Shown here: one piece after another, positions 15,226-23,458 of the stretch | Layout: each line of letters begins with the position of its first letter | Numbering within the stretch: the stretch's first letter is position 1 | NCBI GenBank assembly: GCA_016872225.1 | Contig: VHAW01000001.1 | Span: 1-34,405 of the forward strand | DNA: 34,405 nt | Direction: 5' to 3' | DNA from: Sphingomonadales bacterium | GTDB taxonomy: Bacteria > Bacteroidota > Bacteroidia > UBA7662 | Made by a program: the position numbers and the translations under genes | Notes under the pieces: generated by a model | The model's database searches: none | Seen by the model: only the letters and a program-made list of their open reading frames with translations | What the model was told of the DNA's origin: nothing

Positions 15226-17238
15226 ATGCAAGAAAACCGCCTGACCGCTTATCCTGAATGGCAGCCAAGATGGTTAACCTATTCATTTGAGCGTTTGAAA
15301 TCCATGATTGGCCTTATGCATTGCTTTATGGTGTTGGTCCTGATTTCAGTACACGATAGCTTAGGGCAAAGCGCACTGCAGGTATCCGTAACTCAATTGT
15401 CGTTTGGCAATAAGACCGAATTAAGTAACGATACCTTGGGGGTATGGGTAACCAATACCGATACCCTGCCCTTGAATTGCCGTGCCACCTGTCTTCCCTA
15501 TTACGGGGGCAACCCCTTTAAAACCGTTGATACTTTGTTTTCTTTGGGAGCCGGCCAAAGTAAACGGGTGGTCGTTACTTTTAATCCTATTCATAATACC
15601 TTAAACAATAGTGAATTATGGATTTCGCACTCCGGCAGAGGGGGCCATGCTCAGGTTGACCTGAACGGCCAAGGGGTTTACAGCAATACCTATTACAATA
15701 CGACCCAAAACTTGGAGGGTGAACCCTTGCGTCAAGCCCTGGCAACCCGGCTTAGTTCACCCTATACTTCCCTCGGCTATTCAGGAACGAATAATGCAAG
15801 GTTGCGTATGTTCGGGACCGTGGATAATTGGAAAGTGAATGGCCGAGAACCTGCTCATACCAATCCTTACAAAAACGAATGCGTTTATTCCGGTCGAACT
15901 ATTTCCTATACCGCCACTGATTTCAATACCGCCACCTTGAACAATGCCCCCTACAGCATGAACACCGAACATACCTGGCCGCAGAGTTTCATGAACTCCG
16001 ATGAGCCTATGCAAAGCGACATACACCATTTGTTCATCAGCGACGGCGGCCTCAATACAGCAAGAGGCAATAAACCCTTTGGGTGGGTTCCAAACCCAAC
16101 GCTCACCTACCCCGGAGGTTCCAAAGCAAATTCAATCTGGTTCGAACCCCGCGATGCCCACAAAGCTGCGGCGTCAAGAGCAATTTTGTACTTCGCTCTA
16201 AGGCATGCGGCCAACACGGCCGTCAACCATAGCTATTTGGACACCGCGCAACAGCGTATGCTAAGAGAATGGGTCAAACTTTTTCCTTCCGACTCGGTAG
16301 CCATACGACGAAACAACGACATCCAAACCGCCCAGGGAAATCGGAATGCCTTGGTGGATTACCCACAGTTTCTGGATCGGCTAAGCACAGTCCTACCGCC
16401 ATCATCGCCACCTAATATCCGTGACGCCCGTATCAGCGAAAGTTCCATACAGCTGGGCGTGGTTGCAGCCGGATCAACCCGAAGTCATCAACTATTGGTT
16501 TTTAACGGTGGAAATCAAATTCTGCAGGTTAGCGGCCTATCCATCAGCGGAACAGGCTTTGAATTTGGTCCAAACGGGGGCACCTCCATGGTAGGCTTCA
16601 ACGTAGCCCCCGGCGAAAGTGTCAGTGTAACGCTACGCAATATCACCTCACTTGCTCCAGGCAACACCTACAACGCCATTTGTTCGCTGAGTCTAAGTTA
16701 CACGGGCCAGCCTGCTACCCTTAGTACCATACCGGTTCAAGTTACTTCAGCCAATTCAGTCAACCAATCCACCCTAAGCGGAACATTGCGATACGATAAC
16801 ACATCACTATCGCCTTTGGCTGGTGTTACTCTTCGTTTAATGGATTCTCAAGGCAACAGTGTGGGTCAAACGGTTACCGATGCACTAGGCAATTATAGTC
16901 TGGCCAATATCCCTGCGGGTACCTATACTTTGGATTGGGTGAATCCCCTCGGATGGAGCGGCGTTGGTGCCAACGATGCCTTGCTCATTAGCCGAGCCTT
17001 TTCTTCGCTGACAGTCCTCACCGGGGTCAAAGTCAAAGCCGCTGATGTTAACCTTTCTCAATCCATCAATTCCTCGGATGCCCTGCAGGTGAGCCGTCGC
17101 TTTGCAGGTTTGATAAACTCCTTCACGGCAGGCAATTGGGTTTACAGCGTAGCTTCTGTAACCTTGACCCCAGGAACCAATATCATCAATTTTAATGCCT
17201 TGTGTACCGGTGATGTGAATGCATCACGGAGTTTTTGA
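15226..17238 (+). CDS. Secreted endonuclease I (EndoI/NucM family) with dockerin-like end; C-terminally truncated
   Basis: This is 670 residues from the ATG at 15226. A GTG at 15175 would add 17, and an ATG at 15304 would give a shorter but uncharged n-region. A signal peptide core (MIGLMHCFMVLVLISV, about residues 27-42) is followed by an ASPM/SPD-2-type sandwich (about 50-150), then endonuclease I: NTEHTWPQS (246-254; His249 general base), SDIHHLF and NTARGNKPFGWV. A second ASPM-like domain (about 405-510) and the shared sandwich/dockerin-like module (515-670) follow. EndoI enzymes are periplasmic or secreted nucleases that digest DNA and RNA. The protein stops just after CTGDVNAS, without the cohesin-like and T9SS domains of its neighbours, and its end overlaps the TrmH gene by 15 bases. 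It therefore looks truncated. Confidence 0.88.
   Translation: MQENRLTAYPEWQPRWLTYSFERLKSMIGLMHCFMVLVLISVHDSLGQSALQVSVTQLSFGNKTELSNDTLGVWVTNTDTLPLNCRATCLPYYGGNPFKTVDTLFSLGAGQSKRVVVTFNPIHNTLNNSELWISHSGRGGHAQVDLNGQGVYSNTYYNTTQNLEGEPLRQALATRLSSPYTSLGYSGTNNARLRMFGTVDNWKVNGREPAHTNPYKNECVYSGRTISYTATDFNTATLNNAPYSMNTEHTWPQSFMNSDEPMQSDIHHLFISDGGLNTARGNKPFGWVPNPTLTYPGGSKANSIWFEPRDAHKAAASRAILYFALRHAANTAVNHSYLDTAQQRMLREWVKLFPSDSVAIRRNNDIQTAQGNRNALVDYPQFLDRLSTVLPPSSPPNIRDARISESSIQLGVVAAGSTRSHQLLVFNGGNQILQVSGLSISGTGFEFGPNGGTSMVGFNVAPGESVSVTLRNITSLAPGNTYNAICSLSLSYTGQPATLSTIPVQVTSANSVNQSTLSGTLRYDNTSLSPLAGVTLRLMDSQGNSVGQTVTDALGNYSLANIPAGTYTLDWVNPLGWSGVGANDALLISRAFSSLTVLTGVKVKAADVNLSQSINSSDALQVSRRFAGLINSFTAGNWVYSVASVTLTPGTNIINFNALCTGDVNASRSF
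16768..17235 (+). repeat. Shared beta-sandwich + dockerin-like module, copy 3 (endonuclease I)
   Basis: The last 156 residues of the nuclease: TLSGTLRYDNTSLSPLAGVT, WSGVGANDALLISRAF, AADVNLSQSINSSDALQVSR, CTGDVNASRSF-stop. It aligns end to end with copies 1 and 2, but nothing follows it. Confidence 0.82.
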
Positions 17239-18114
17239 TACTTCAGACTCGGCTCTCCTTATGGCATTGGCAAAAATACCCGTTGCTACGGCAGCATTCA
17301 GGGATTCGGCGCTACCAAACAAAGGAATCCCCGCACGATGAGTAGCGTATTGCAACAAATTTTGGCTCAATCCTTGGGACTCGTTCCCCACGAGAAGCAT
17401 ACCGCCCTGCCTCGGGAATTGAATTTGATTTAGATCCATACCACCCGGCATTGCTGCTATCAACCAAGGTTTTTCATGGTGACAGGTCAGCACACTTCTA
17501 TCCCCTTCTGAAAATAGGGTATCTGAAACAATCATCCCTGTTAAACGGGTTAATTCGACGGGATTAAGATCCACATAATGGATAGGGACACGGAACAATG
17601 AGCCCATAGAGGCCTGTATTACTTTGGAATTATAACAATCTACCGTATCAAGACTGCATATCAAACCTTCGAAACCAAACCAATCTGCGATGCGGATCAT
17701 CGTTCCCAAGTTTCCGGGGTCTTGGATTCGGTCTGCAACCAACCACCAAGGAGCTATTAGTTTGGAAGGTTGTTTGGTTGCCAAACCCGAAGATCTCGTG
17801 GCATTAAGATCCTTTGGGATTTCAAAACAAGCTATAATGGAAGGTGCTGATTTCAATCGCGAAATTCGTTCCATTTCCGTGGAGGAGGCTTTCCTAACCA
17901 AGACATCTCCCGAAAGATGAGCCAAAGTACCATCTAAATCATAGGACCCATCAGGTCCAAAAACCAAGATCAAAGGCTTCCAGCCGCTCTGAAGAGCCTC
18001 CGAAATGATTTTGGGGCCTTCCAACAAAAGCTCCGTTTGGCCCTTTCCGCCATGCCTTTGGGCAAGGGCCAACAAGGCTTTAACTTCGGGTCTGGTAAGA
18101 TGAGCAGGTTCCAA
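17224..18114 (-). CDS. TrmH/SpoU family RNA 2'-O-methyltransferase
   Basis: This 296-residue protein has a short substrate-binding N-terminus (LTRPEVKALLALAQRHG...LLLEGPKII) and a SPOUT knot domain. The three SpoU motifs are present: DPGNLGTMIRIADWFG (about residues 131-146), LLVGNESQGLS (about 243-253) and PLFGSAESLNAAVATGIF (about 264-281). It should methylate a ribose 2'-OH in rRNA or tRNA with SAM; the exact target is not predictable. The start matches the family N-terminus and lies 15 bases inside the divergent TamA-like gene, so the two CDS overlap at their 5' ends. The 3' end overlaps the endonuclease I gene by 15 bases. Confidence 0.92.
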   Translation of the reverse strand: MEPAHLTRPEVKALLALAQRHGGKGQTELLLEGPKIISEALQSGWKPLILVFGPDGSYDLDGTLAHLSGDVLVRKASSTEMERISRLKSAPSIIACFEIPKDLNATRSSGLATKQPSKLIAPWWLVADRIQDPGNLGTMIRIADWFGFEGLICSLDTVDCYNSKVIQASMGSLFRVPIHYVDLNPVELTRLTGMIVSDTLFSEGDRSVLTCHHEKPWLIAAMPGGMDLNQIQFPRQGGMLLVGNESQGLSQNLLQYATHRAGIPLFGSAESLNAAVATGIFANAIRRAESEVSKTP

Positions 18115-20517
18115 TATTCAAAGATACAGTTCATCCTCGCAGGGACTCTATTGGCTTGGTTGACATTAAACTCCTGTTCCGTCCAACGTCAATTAGATAA
18201 CGGGCAGGTCTTTTTAAAAGGATATATTATCCAAGAGTCCGACTCCGGGATTTTCAATGAAGAGGCCTCGAAGTCCGGGCTTTCAATCGCACCTATTTCC
18301 AACCCTTTAAATTTCAGAGAGCTTCGTAAATCCCTCCAACCAGGACTTAATCGTAAATTTTTGAACATTTGGCCCATTAGAACCCAACTCCACTTAATGG
18401 CTCTTGGAAAACCTGGAAACAAAATGCTTCAAAAGTTGGCCCAACGATATGGGGAGGCTCCGATCTTACATGACTCGACAAACCTCTTGTTGAATACCGA
18501 TAATCTCTTGCGATCAATTCATGCAGAAGGATACATGGATGCCTCTGTCACGGCAACCACCCAAAGAAATTCCTCGGGCATTCAAGAAATCTATACTATA
18601 CGAAAGGGACAGCCTTATCGCATTGGCTTGTGGACCCAAACCGTCCTTTCTCCGGGTATTCAATCGACCTTCCGAGAAATCATGGATCAAAATTCATCCT
18701 ACTTTCCGAAGGCAGGTCAAATATTCAAGGCATCTGACCTGGGCAATGTCCGTAACAAAATTTCCCAGGAATTTCGAAATCAAGGATATTTCCGATTCAG
18801 CTCTGATTTTCTAGAATTTGAAGCAGACAGCGGACGCCTTCCCTACACCATTGATTTGAACCTAAAGGTTCTCAAACCTAGACAAGAATTCTATCACATG
18901 CCATACCGATATCGCCGATGGAATCTCTATGTAGGCGGTACCTCTCCATCCCCAATTGACCTTGATTTACCCACTGTCCATGATTCCTTGCCTTGGTTGA
19001 GGTACATGAATACGGATGAAACGATTGACCAAAATCTTTTGATAAACCAAATCGATCATCCCTCAGATCCTATATTCAGCGAAAATCACTTGCGTAAAAC
19101 TTTGACGAATTTTACCAGGCTGGGTTTGTATGCTCCTGGAAATTACTCTATAACGGCCAATGACTCCACTCATGAATTGGATGTACTGTTAGTCTTGAAA
19201 CCTCTACCAAAATGGCAATTCAAGACTGAATATGAGTTTTCTACAAATAACATTGCATTGTTTGGGCTTAACGGTAATGTTTCCTTTACAAAGAGAAATG
19301 CGTTTCGTTTAGGTGATCAACTCGAATTTCGTGCTAATGTAGGTGCTGAATCGCAGCAACTTACTGGATCTGTAGCAACAAGCTCTGGCCTCAATACCTT
19401 GGACTTAGGACTCAGAGCTCAAATCAGTATTCCCGGTATCCTCAAGCCGGGTTGGTTTCAAAAATGGAAACTCAACGGGGAGGAACAAACCCTGATTTCT
19501 CTTATCTATCAAAGACAAAAAAGACAGGACTTTGATCGCAACGTGTTCAAAACTGGTTTAGGCATCAGCGGCCTGGTCCATGGTAGAACCCAATACCAAA
19601 TCTGGCCTGTGGAAATAACCTTCGCCAACACAGGTTTTATCAGCGAAGCGCTTCAGAAAATCTTGGAATCGGGAGACCCTTTGTTACGGGCCAATTTCGT
19701 ATCCTACTTCAGCACCGGCATTCGAGGGTCATGGATCCAAGATCGAATACGAGAATCCAAACGGGATTACATTGGGCTCACGTTGGAAGGTTCAGGCAAC
19801 CTGTACACCTTGCTCAAAGCCACTACAAAGAATCAAAAATTAACTGACACCGTGGGGGGTTTACCTTATTTTCGATTTCTCAAATTGGATGCCGAATGGC
19901 GTAAACACTTTCTTGGCAAAGGCGAATCAATGATTGCCGCCAGAGCTCTGGGCTCTATTGGTCTTCCCTACGGCAATCAGAAAACACTTCCCCTTGAGAA
20001 AAGGACCTTTGGTGGAGGGACAAATTCACTTCGAGCATGGCCTATACGCGGTATGGGACCAGGATCCTTAAGCAATTATGCCAATGGGCGGCTTATTCAA
20101 TTCGGGGAAATACGTTTGGAAAGCAATTTAGAATGGAGATTTCGGGTAGCAGGTCCTCTCAAAGGTGCCCTTTTCATAGATGCCGGGAACATTTGGACCC
20201 TCAGCGACACGTCCTACACCGGCCTTGGCAATTTCACTGCAAAACGGTTCATCAACGAAATTGCTATAAACCAAGGCCTTGGATTACGGTATGATTTTGG
20301 ATTTTTTGTGATGCGAGTGGATTTTGCCGTTAAAGTCCGGGATCCGGCTTTTGTCCATGGAAGGCGATGGGTGATTGGTCAATGGTTTGACCAAGCTTGG
20401 AGGAATAACGGCTGGAGACTTGAGGTTCAAGGAGACAGACCACCTTTGGACCAAAACGGCGTAAGTCCCACCTATCCCCTGTTTTCCACTGTTTTTGGCA
20501 TCAATTACCCCTTTTAA
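18100..20517 (+). CDS. TamA/BamA-like outer membrane lipoprotein (surface antigen family)
   Basis: This is 805 residues from the ATG at 18100, the codon that places a lipoprotein signal at the start (ILAGTLLAWLTLNSC, lipobox LNSC). The frame extends 21 codons further upstream, but these fall inside the TrmH gene and spoil the signal. POTRA-like periplasmic repeats (about residues 30-340) are followed by an Omp85-type 16-strand beta-barrel (about 380-805), with the FGGGTNSLRAWPIRGMGPG loop resembling the lid/loop-6 region and a terminal aromatic residue (INYPF). Members of this Bacteroidota lipoprotein branch are thought to help insert or translocate outer-membrane proteins. The pairing with a divergent TrmH-type gene is, as I recall, common in the phylum. 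Confidence 0.88.
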   Translation: MSRFQYSKIQFILAGTLLAWLTLNSCSVQRQLDNGQVFLKGYIIQESDSGIFNEEASKSGLSIAPISNPLNFRELRKSLQPGLNRKFLNIWPIRTQLHLMALGKPGNKMLQKLAQRYGEAPILHDSTNLLLNTDNLLRSIHAEGYMDASVTATTQRNSSGIQEIYTIRKGQPYRIGLWTQTVLSPGIQSTFREIMDQNSSYFPKAGQIFKASDLGNVRNKISQEFRNQGYFRFSSDFLEFEADSGRLPYTIDLNLKVLKPRQEFYHMPYRYRRWNLYVGGTSPSPIDLDLPTVHDSLPWLRYMNTDETIDQNLLINQIDHPSDPIFSENHLRKTLTNFTRLGLYAPGNYSITANDSTHELDVLLVLKPLPKWQFKTEYEFSTNNIALFGLNGNVSFTKRNAFRLGDQLEFRANVGAESQQLTGSVATSSGLNTLDLGLRAQISIPGILKPGWFQKWKLNGEEQTLISLIYQRQKRQDFDRNVFKTGLGISGLVHGRTQYQIWPVEITFANTGFISEALQKILESGDPLLRANFVSYFSTGIRGSWIQDRIRESKRDYIGLTLEGSGNLYTLLKATTKNQKLTDTVGGLPYFRFLKLDAEWRKHFLGKGESMIAARALGSIGLPYGNQKTLPLEKRTFGGGTNSLRAWPIRGMGPGSLSNYANGRLIQFGEIRLESNLEWRFRVAGPLKGALFIDAGNIWTLSDTSYTGLGNFTAKRFINEIAINQGLGLRYDFGFFVMRVDFAVKVRDPAFVHGRRWVIGQWFDQAWRNNGWRLEVQGDRPPLDQNGVSPTYPLFSTVFGINYPF

Positions 20518-20676
20518 GACCTTCATCCCCCCAATTATCGATTACCGAAGAAACCAAGACCGCATGAAGGAGCCAAAAATGATGCTTAATTGTCTCATAA
20601 TTCGGTTTTGGGGGGCAATGGCAGAAATTTGACAGGCTCTAGCGTATATTCGCAGCCCAATTAAGACCATCATTCC

Positions 20677-20985
20677 ATGATTGCCATCGTCAATATTCAG
20701 GGTCAGCAATTCAAGGTTAGCCCCTCTCAAAGTGTATATGTTCATAGACTTGATGCCCGCGAAGGGGATACCATGGAACTTGACAGCGTTATGCTCATCG
20801 AAGACGGTGGGCAGATTAGGGTAGGGCAACCCTACCTCCTCGATGCGAAGGTCAAAATTCGAGTGATCAGCCACCTTAAAGGCGACAAAGTATTGGTATT
20901 CAAGAAAAAAAGACGGAAAGGCTATCAGAAAATGAACGGCCATCGTCAATCTTTCTCCAAAATCACTATTGAGTCCATAGCCTAA
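20677..20985 (+). CDS. rplU: 50S ribosomal protein L21
   Basis: This 102-residue protein has the L21 pattern: IAIVNIQGQQFKVSPSQSVY at the start, then KVKIRVISHLKGDKVLVFKK, the basic RRKGYQKMNGHRQ motif, and FSKITIESI at the end. It binds 23S rRNA domain II. It is followed after 40 bases by rpmA, the near-universal arrangement. A TATATTCG at 20645-20652 resembles a Bacteroidota -7 box and probably starts the transcript, but the -33 element is not convincing. Confidence 0.97.
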   Translation: MIAIVNIQGQQFKVSPSQSVYVHRLDAREGDTMELDSVMLIEDGGQIRVGQPYLLDAKVKIRVISHLKGDKVLVFKKKRRKGYQKMNGHRQSFSKITIESIA

Positions 20986-21025
20986 TCCATCATTTTCTTT
21001 CCAAAGCAAATAAATCACCCCAATC

Positions 21026-21286
21026 ATGGCACACAAAAAAGGTGTAGGTTCATCCAAGAACGGCCGCGAATCGGAAAGTAAACGCTTGGGCGTTAAGATT
21101 TTTGGTGGACAATTGGCCACCAGCGGCAATATCATTGTTCGTCAACGCGGCACCCGTCACCATCCTGGTCGTAATGTAGGGATTGGTAAGGATCATACGC
21201 TTTTTGCATTAGTGGATGGCCGTGTAGTCTTTACCAAGGGAGACAAAGACCGCTCCTTCGTATCGGTGGACCCGATTAATTCCTAA
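21026..21286 (+). CDS. rpmA: 50S ribosomal protein L27
   Basis: This 86-residue protein starts MAHKKGVGSSKNGRESESKR and carries the conserved GVKIFGGQ and VRQRGTRHHPGRNVGIGKDH segments of L27, whose N-terminus reaches the peptidyl transferase centre. There is no N-terminal extension of the kind cleaved in Firmicutes. It forms a two-gene operon with rplU. Confidence 0.97.
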   Translation: MAHKKGVGSSKNGRESESKRLGVKIFGGQLATSGNIIVRQRGTRHHPGRNVGIGKDHTLFALVDGRVVFTKGDKDRSFVSVDPINS

Positions 21287-21298
21287 ACCATTAAACTT

Positions 21299-21360
21299 AT
21301 TCCTGATTTACTTCAGGAATAGAAGGCGGCTAAGGGTAAGTCGGTTTTTTGCGGCTTATC
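21299..21360 (+). terminator. Tandem hairpins after rpmA, possible terminator
   Basis: ATTCCTGA (21299-21306) pairs perfectly with TCAGGAAT (21313-21320) around a 6-base loop. A second stem, GGTAAGTCG (21335-21343) with CGGCTTATC (21352-21360), encloses a T-rich loop. Neither is followed by a T-run, so intrinsic termination is uncertain, though the position after a ribosomal operon fits. Confidence 0.42.
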
Positions 21361-21412
21361 ATCAAGAGTTTAGGATTTCTCATATTTATTGGGGACCTGC
21401 CTGCCACAGGCG

Positions 21413-21439
21413 TTGGCTTTGATTATTCTTCGTAATTTG
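21413..21439 (+). promoter_or_regulatory. Weak candidate promoter upstream of fabH
   Basis: TTG at 21413-21415 and TAATTTG at 21433-21439 with a 17-base spacer. The -7 element is one base short of TAnnTTTG, but the flanking context (GTAATTTGCA) resembles the tRNA-Pro promoter (GTATATTTGCA). Confidence 0.3.
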
Positions 21440-21510
21440 CAAGGTAATCCTGCCTTTTTCGCACAAAGGCAACCAGAGTTACCTCCATTGCAATCATTCA
21501 GCCCCTGCCT

Positions 21511-22521
21511 ATGACCACCACGAACAGCATCATTCTCGGTACAGGTCACTACGTCCCGTCCAGAGTCGTGACCAATAATGACCTTGGTCAATGGATGGAA
21601 ACCACCAACGAATGGATTGAAGAGCGGACCGGTATCGAAGAACGACGCTTTGCCGTTCCGGGGGTAGACACCACTTCCTCCATGGGGACCGAAGCAGCCA
21701 AAAGAGCAATGGAGGCAGCAGGCATAAAAGCCACGGACCTGGATCTCATTCTTTTTGCGACACTTAGTCCGGATTATTACTTTCCAGGACCTGGCGTTCA
21801 ACTCCAGCAAAATTTAGGCTGCAGGACTATTGGAGCCATAGACATTCGTAATCAATGTTCCGGATTCGTTTATGCCCTATCCATTGCCGACCAGTACATA
21901 CGCAACGGAACTGCCAAATATGTTTTGGTGGTTGGCGCTGAATTGCATTCGGCCGGATTGGACATGAGTACAAGGGGACGCAATGTTTCTGTAATTTTTG
22001 GAGATGGAGCTGGAGCTGTGGTTTTGGGTCCCACCAGGGAATCAAGTAGAGGCATTTTATCCACCCATTTGCATAGCCAGGGCGAACATGCCACTGAACT
22101 TGCCCTCTTAGGGCCCAGCACCAGAGAATGGGTCCCGCAAATCATGGAACGTAATGACCCGGATGATGTTTCTTATTTCCCGTACATGAACGGCAATTTT
22201 GTCTTCAAGCATGCGGTAGTTCGCTTTGCAGAGGTTATCGAAGAAGCCCTGCAAACCAACGGGTACAAACCCTCTGATATCAAGTTAATGATACCTCATC
22301 AGGCCAACCTGCGAATCAGCCAGTATATCCAAAACAAAATGGGACTGCGCGAGGATCAGGTTTTCAATAACATCATGCGTTATGGAAACACCACCGCTGC
22401 CAGCATTCCGCTTGCCCTTAGCGAGGCCTATGCACAAGGCCGTATTGCAGAGAAAGATTTGGTGCTATTTGCCGCTTTCGGCAGCGGATTCACTTGGGCC
22501 TCCGCTCTGATGCGTTGGTAA
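21511..22521 (+). CDS. fabH: 3-oxoacyl-ACP synthase III
   Basis: This 336-residue thiolase-fold enzyme is of the KAS III family. It condenses acyl-CoA with malonyl-ACP to start fatty acid synthesis. The catalytic triad is Cys116 in NQCSGFVYAL, His263 in IPHQANLRIS and Asn293 in YGNTTAAS; GDGAGAVVLGPT is also present, as is the family start (ILGTGHYVPSRVVTNNDL). Length and motifs are complete. Many Bacteroidota carry more than one fabH-like gene, often for branched-chain starters, and this copy, standing apart from plsX/rpmF, could be a paralogue. It lies 224 bases after rpmA. Confidence 0.92.
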   Translation: MTTTNSIILGTGHYVPSRVVTNNDLGQWMETTNEWIEERTGIEERRFAVPGVDTTSSMGTEAAKRAMEAAGIKATDLDLILFATLSPDYYFPGPGVQLQQNLGCRTIGAIDIRNQCSGFVYALSIADQYIRNGTAKYVLVVGAELHSAGLDMSTRGRNVSVIFGDGAGAVVLGPTRESSRGILSTHLHSQGEHATELALLGPSTREWVPQIMERNDPDDVSYFPYMNGNFVFKHAVVRFAEVIEEALQTNGYKPSDIKLMIPHQANLRISQYIQNKMGLREDQVFNNIMRYGNTTAASIPLALSEAYAQGRIAEKDLVLFAAFGSGFTWASALMRW

Positions 22522-22537
22522 ATTCGTATGCCATAGA

Positions 22538-22556
22538 AGGGAATAAACACTTCCCT
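22538..22556 (+). terminator. Small hairpin after fabH
   Basis: AGGGAA (22538-22543) and TTCCCT (22551-22556) form a 6-base stem with a 7-base loop 17 bases after the fabH stop. The following GCTTTCTTG is only weakly T-rich, so termination is a guess. Confidence 0.3.
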
Positions 22557-22594
22557 ACGGCTTTCTTGACTATCCTTATCCAAATTGCCGGGCC

Positions 22595-23458
22595 ATGGAT
22601 AAGTCATGCCGGCCCCTTCCACGATCCATCCACTGGACCATCCAGTCTGGATGGGCCCTATCGGCAGTCTTAGGAATAGGGCATCTCCATGGGCAATCGC
22701 AACCAGCGATTATGCCCCTTGCTATCCACCGTGAGGCTGCCGTGCCCGGCTGGATTCCCGGGCAATGGTCCTGGCCAGCAACACCGCCTCGACCTAATAT
22801 GCGATGGGCATCATCCATAGGCGGGCGTTATCATCCCGCTGTACCTGCGCTGAGCGAATTATTGTTATCGATTGGATACTCGCCCGATCAAGATTGGCTA
22901 ACGCTTGGCATATCACAACAAGGAAGCTTCACACTAAGGCAGCATCAAATTTGCCTTGGCTACAGCAAATCCTTGAAGCGTAACCGAGCAGGCCTATCGC
23001 TCAAATGGAACAGATTGCGTAATGGACGAATTCAATCCCAACGCCTGTCGGCCAGCCTTGGATCAGAACAACAACTGGGAGCATATTGGCGAACAGGCTT
23101 TGGTCTTCAACACCCCATGATCCTCAAAGGCCCTTCCAGCAATAGCCTCGCCATGAATCCTCTAGAGGAACCCGTCCATGGACTTAAGCTTGGCTTATAC
23201 AGCGTGATGCAACGCGACCCTTGGCTCTTCCAATGGGCCACGCATTACAGCCGAATTGAAGGGTGGCGTAATGAATTGGGGATCGTTTACAAGCGCAGCT
23301 CTGGTCTGGGTATCGTATTCAGTACCGATCCCATGAATACATTATTTCATTTTGGTATTTGTTATGGCAAATCGGGAACTTCGTTTTGGACTTCTACCTT
23401 GTACAGTCCCTTGCCGGGACTTAGCTACCAAACCGCATGGGAAGGAGGCATGCCATAA
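22595..23458 (+). CDS. Exported protein of unknown function, probable outer-membrane partner of the next gene
   Basis: This 287-residue protein is not recognised by motif. It has a signal-peptide-like N-terminus (hydrophobic core about residues 17-30, ending HGQSQ) and then alternating polar/aromatic short strands such as AGLSLKWNRLRNG and LGAYWRTGFGLQHP, closing with FHFGICYGKSGTSFWTSTLY. This looks like an 8-10-stranded outer-membrane barrel. The stop overlaps the next gene's ATG by one base (TAATG), so the products are likely made together and may work together. There are no paralogues in the window. Confidence 0.6.
   Translation: MDKSCRPLPRSIHWTIQSGWALSAVLGIGHLHGQSQPAIMPLAIHREAAVPGWIPGQWSWPATPPRPNMRWASSIGGRYHPAVPALSELLLSIGYSPDQDWLTLGISQQGSFTLRQHQICLGYSKSLKRNRAGLSLKWNRLRNGRIQSQRLSASLGSEQQLGAYWRTGFGLQHPMILKGPSSNSLAMNPLEEPVHGLKLGLYSVMQRDPWLFQWATHYSRIEGWRNELGIVYKRSSGLGIVFSTDPMNTLFHFGICYGKSGTSFWTSTLYSPLPGLSYQTAWEGGMP

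Noticed and set aside
10190..17238. Cellulosome gene cluster
   Set aside because: There are no carbohydrate-active enzymes or scaffoldin with several cohesins; the dockerin-like loops are partly degenerate (Ser at position 5), so only a resemblance is claimed.
20628..20652. TTTG/TATATTCG as a full rplU promoter
   Set aside because: The spacer is only 13 bases against about 19 at the tRNA and HAD promoters, so only the -7-like box is mentioned.
20542..21135. Long minus-strand open frame of 197 codons opposite rplU
   Set aside because: It lies antisense to the certain L21 and L27 genes, has no signal or domain, and follows from their codon use.
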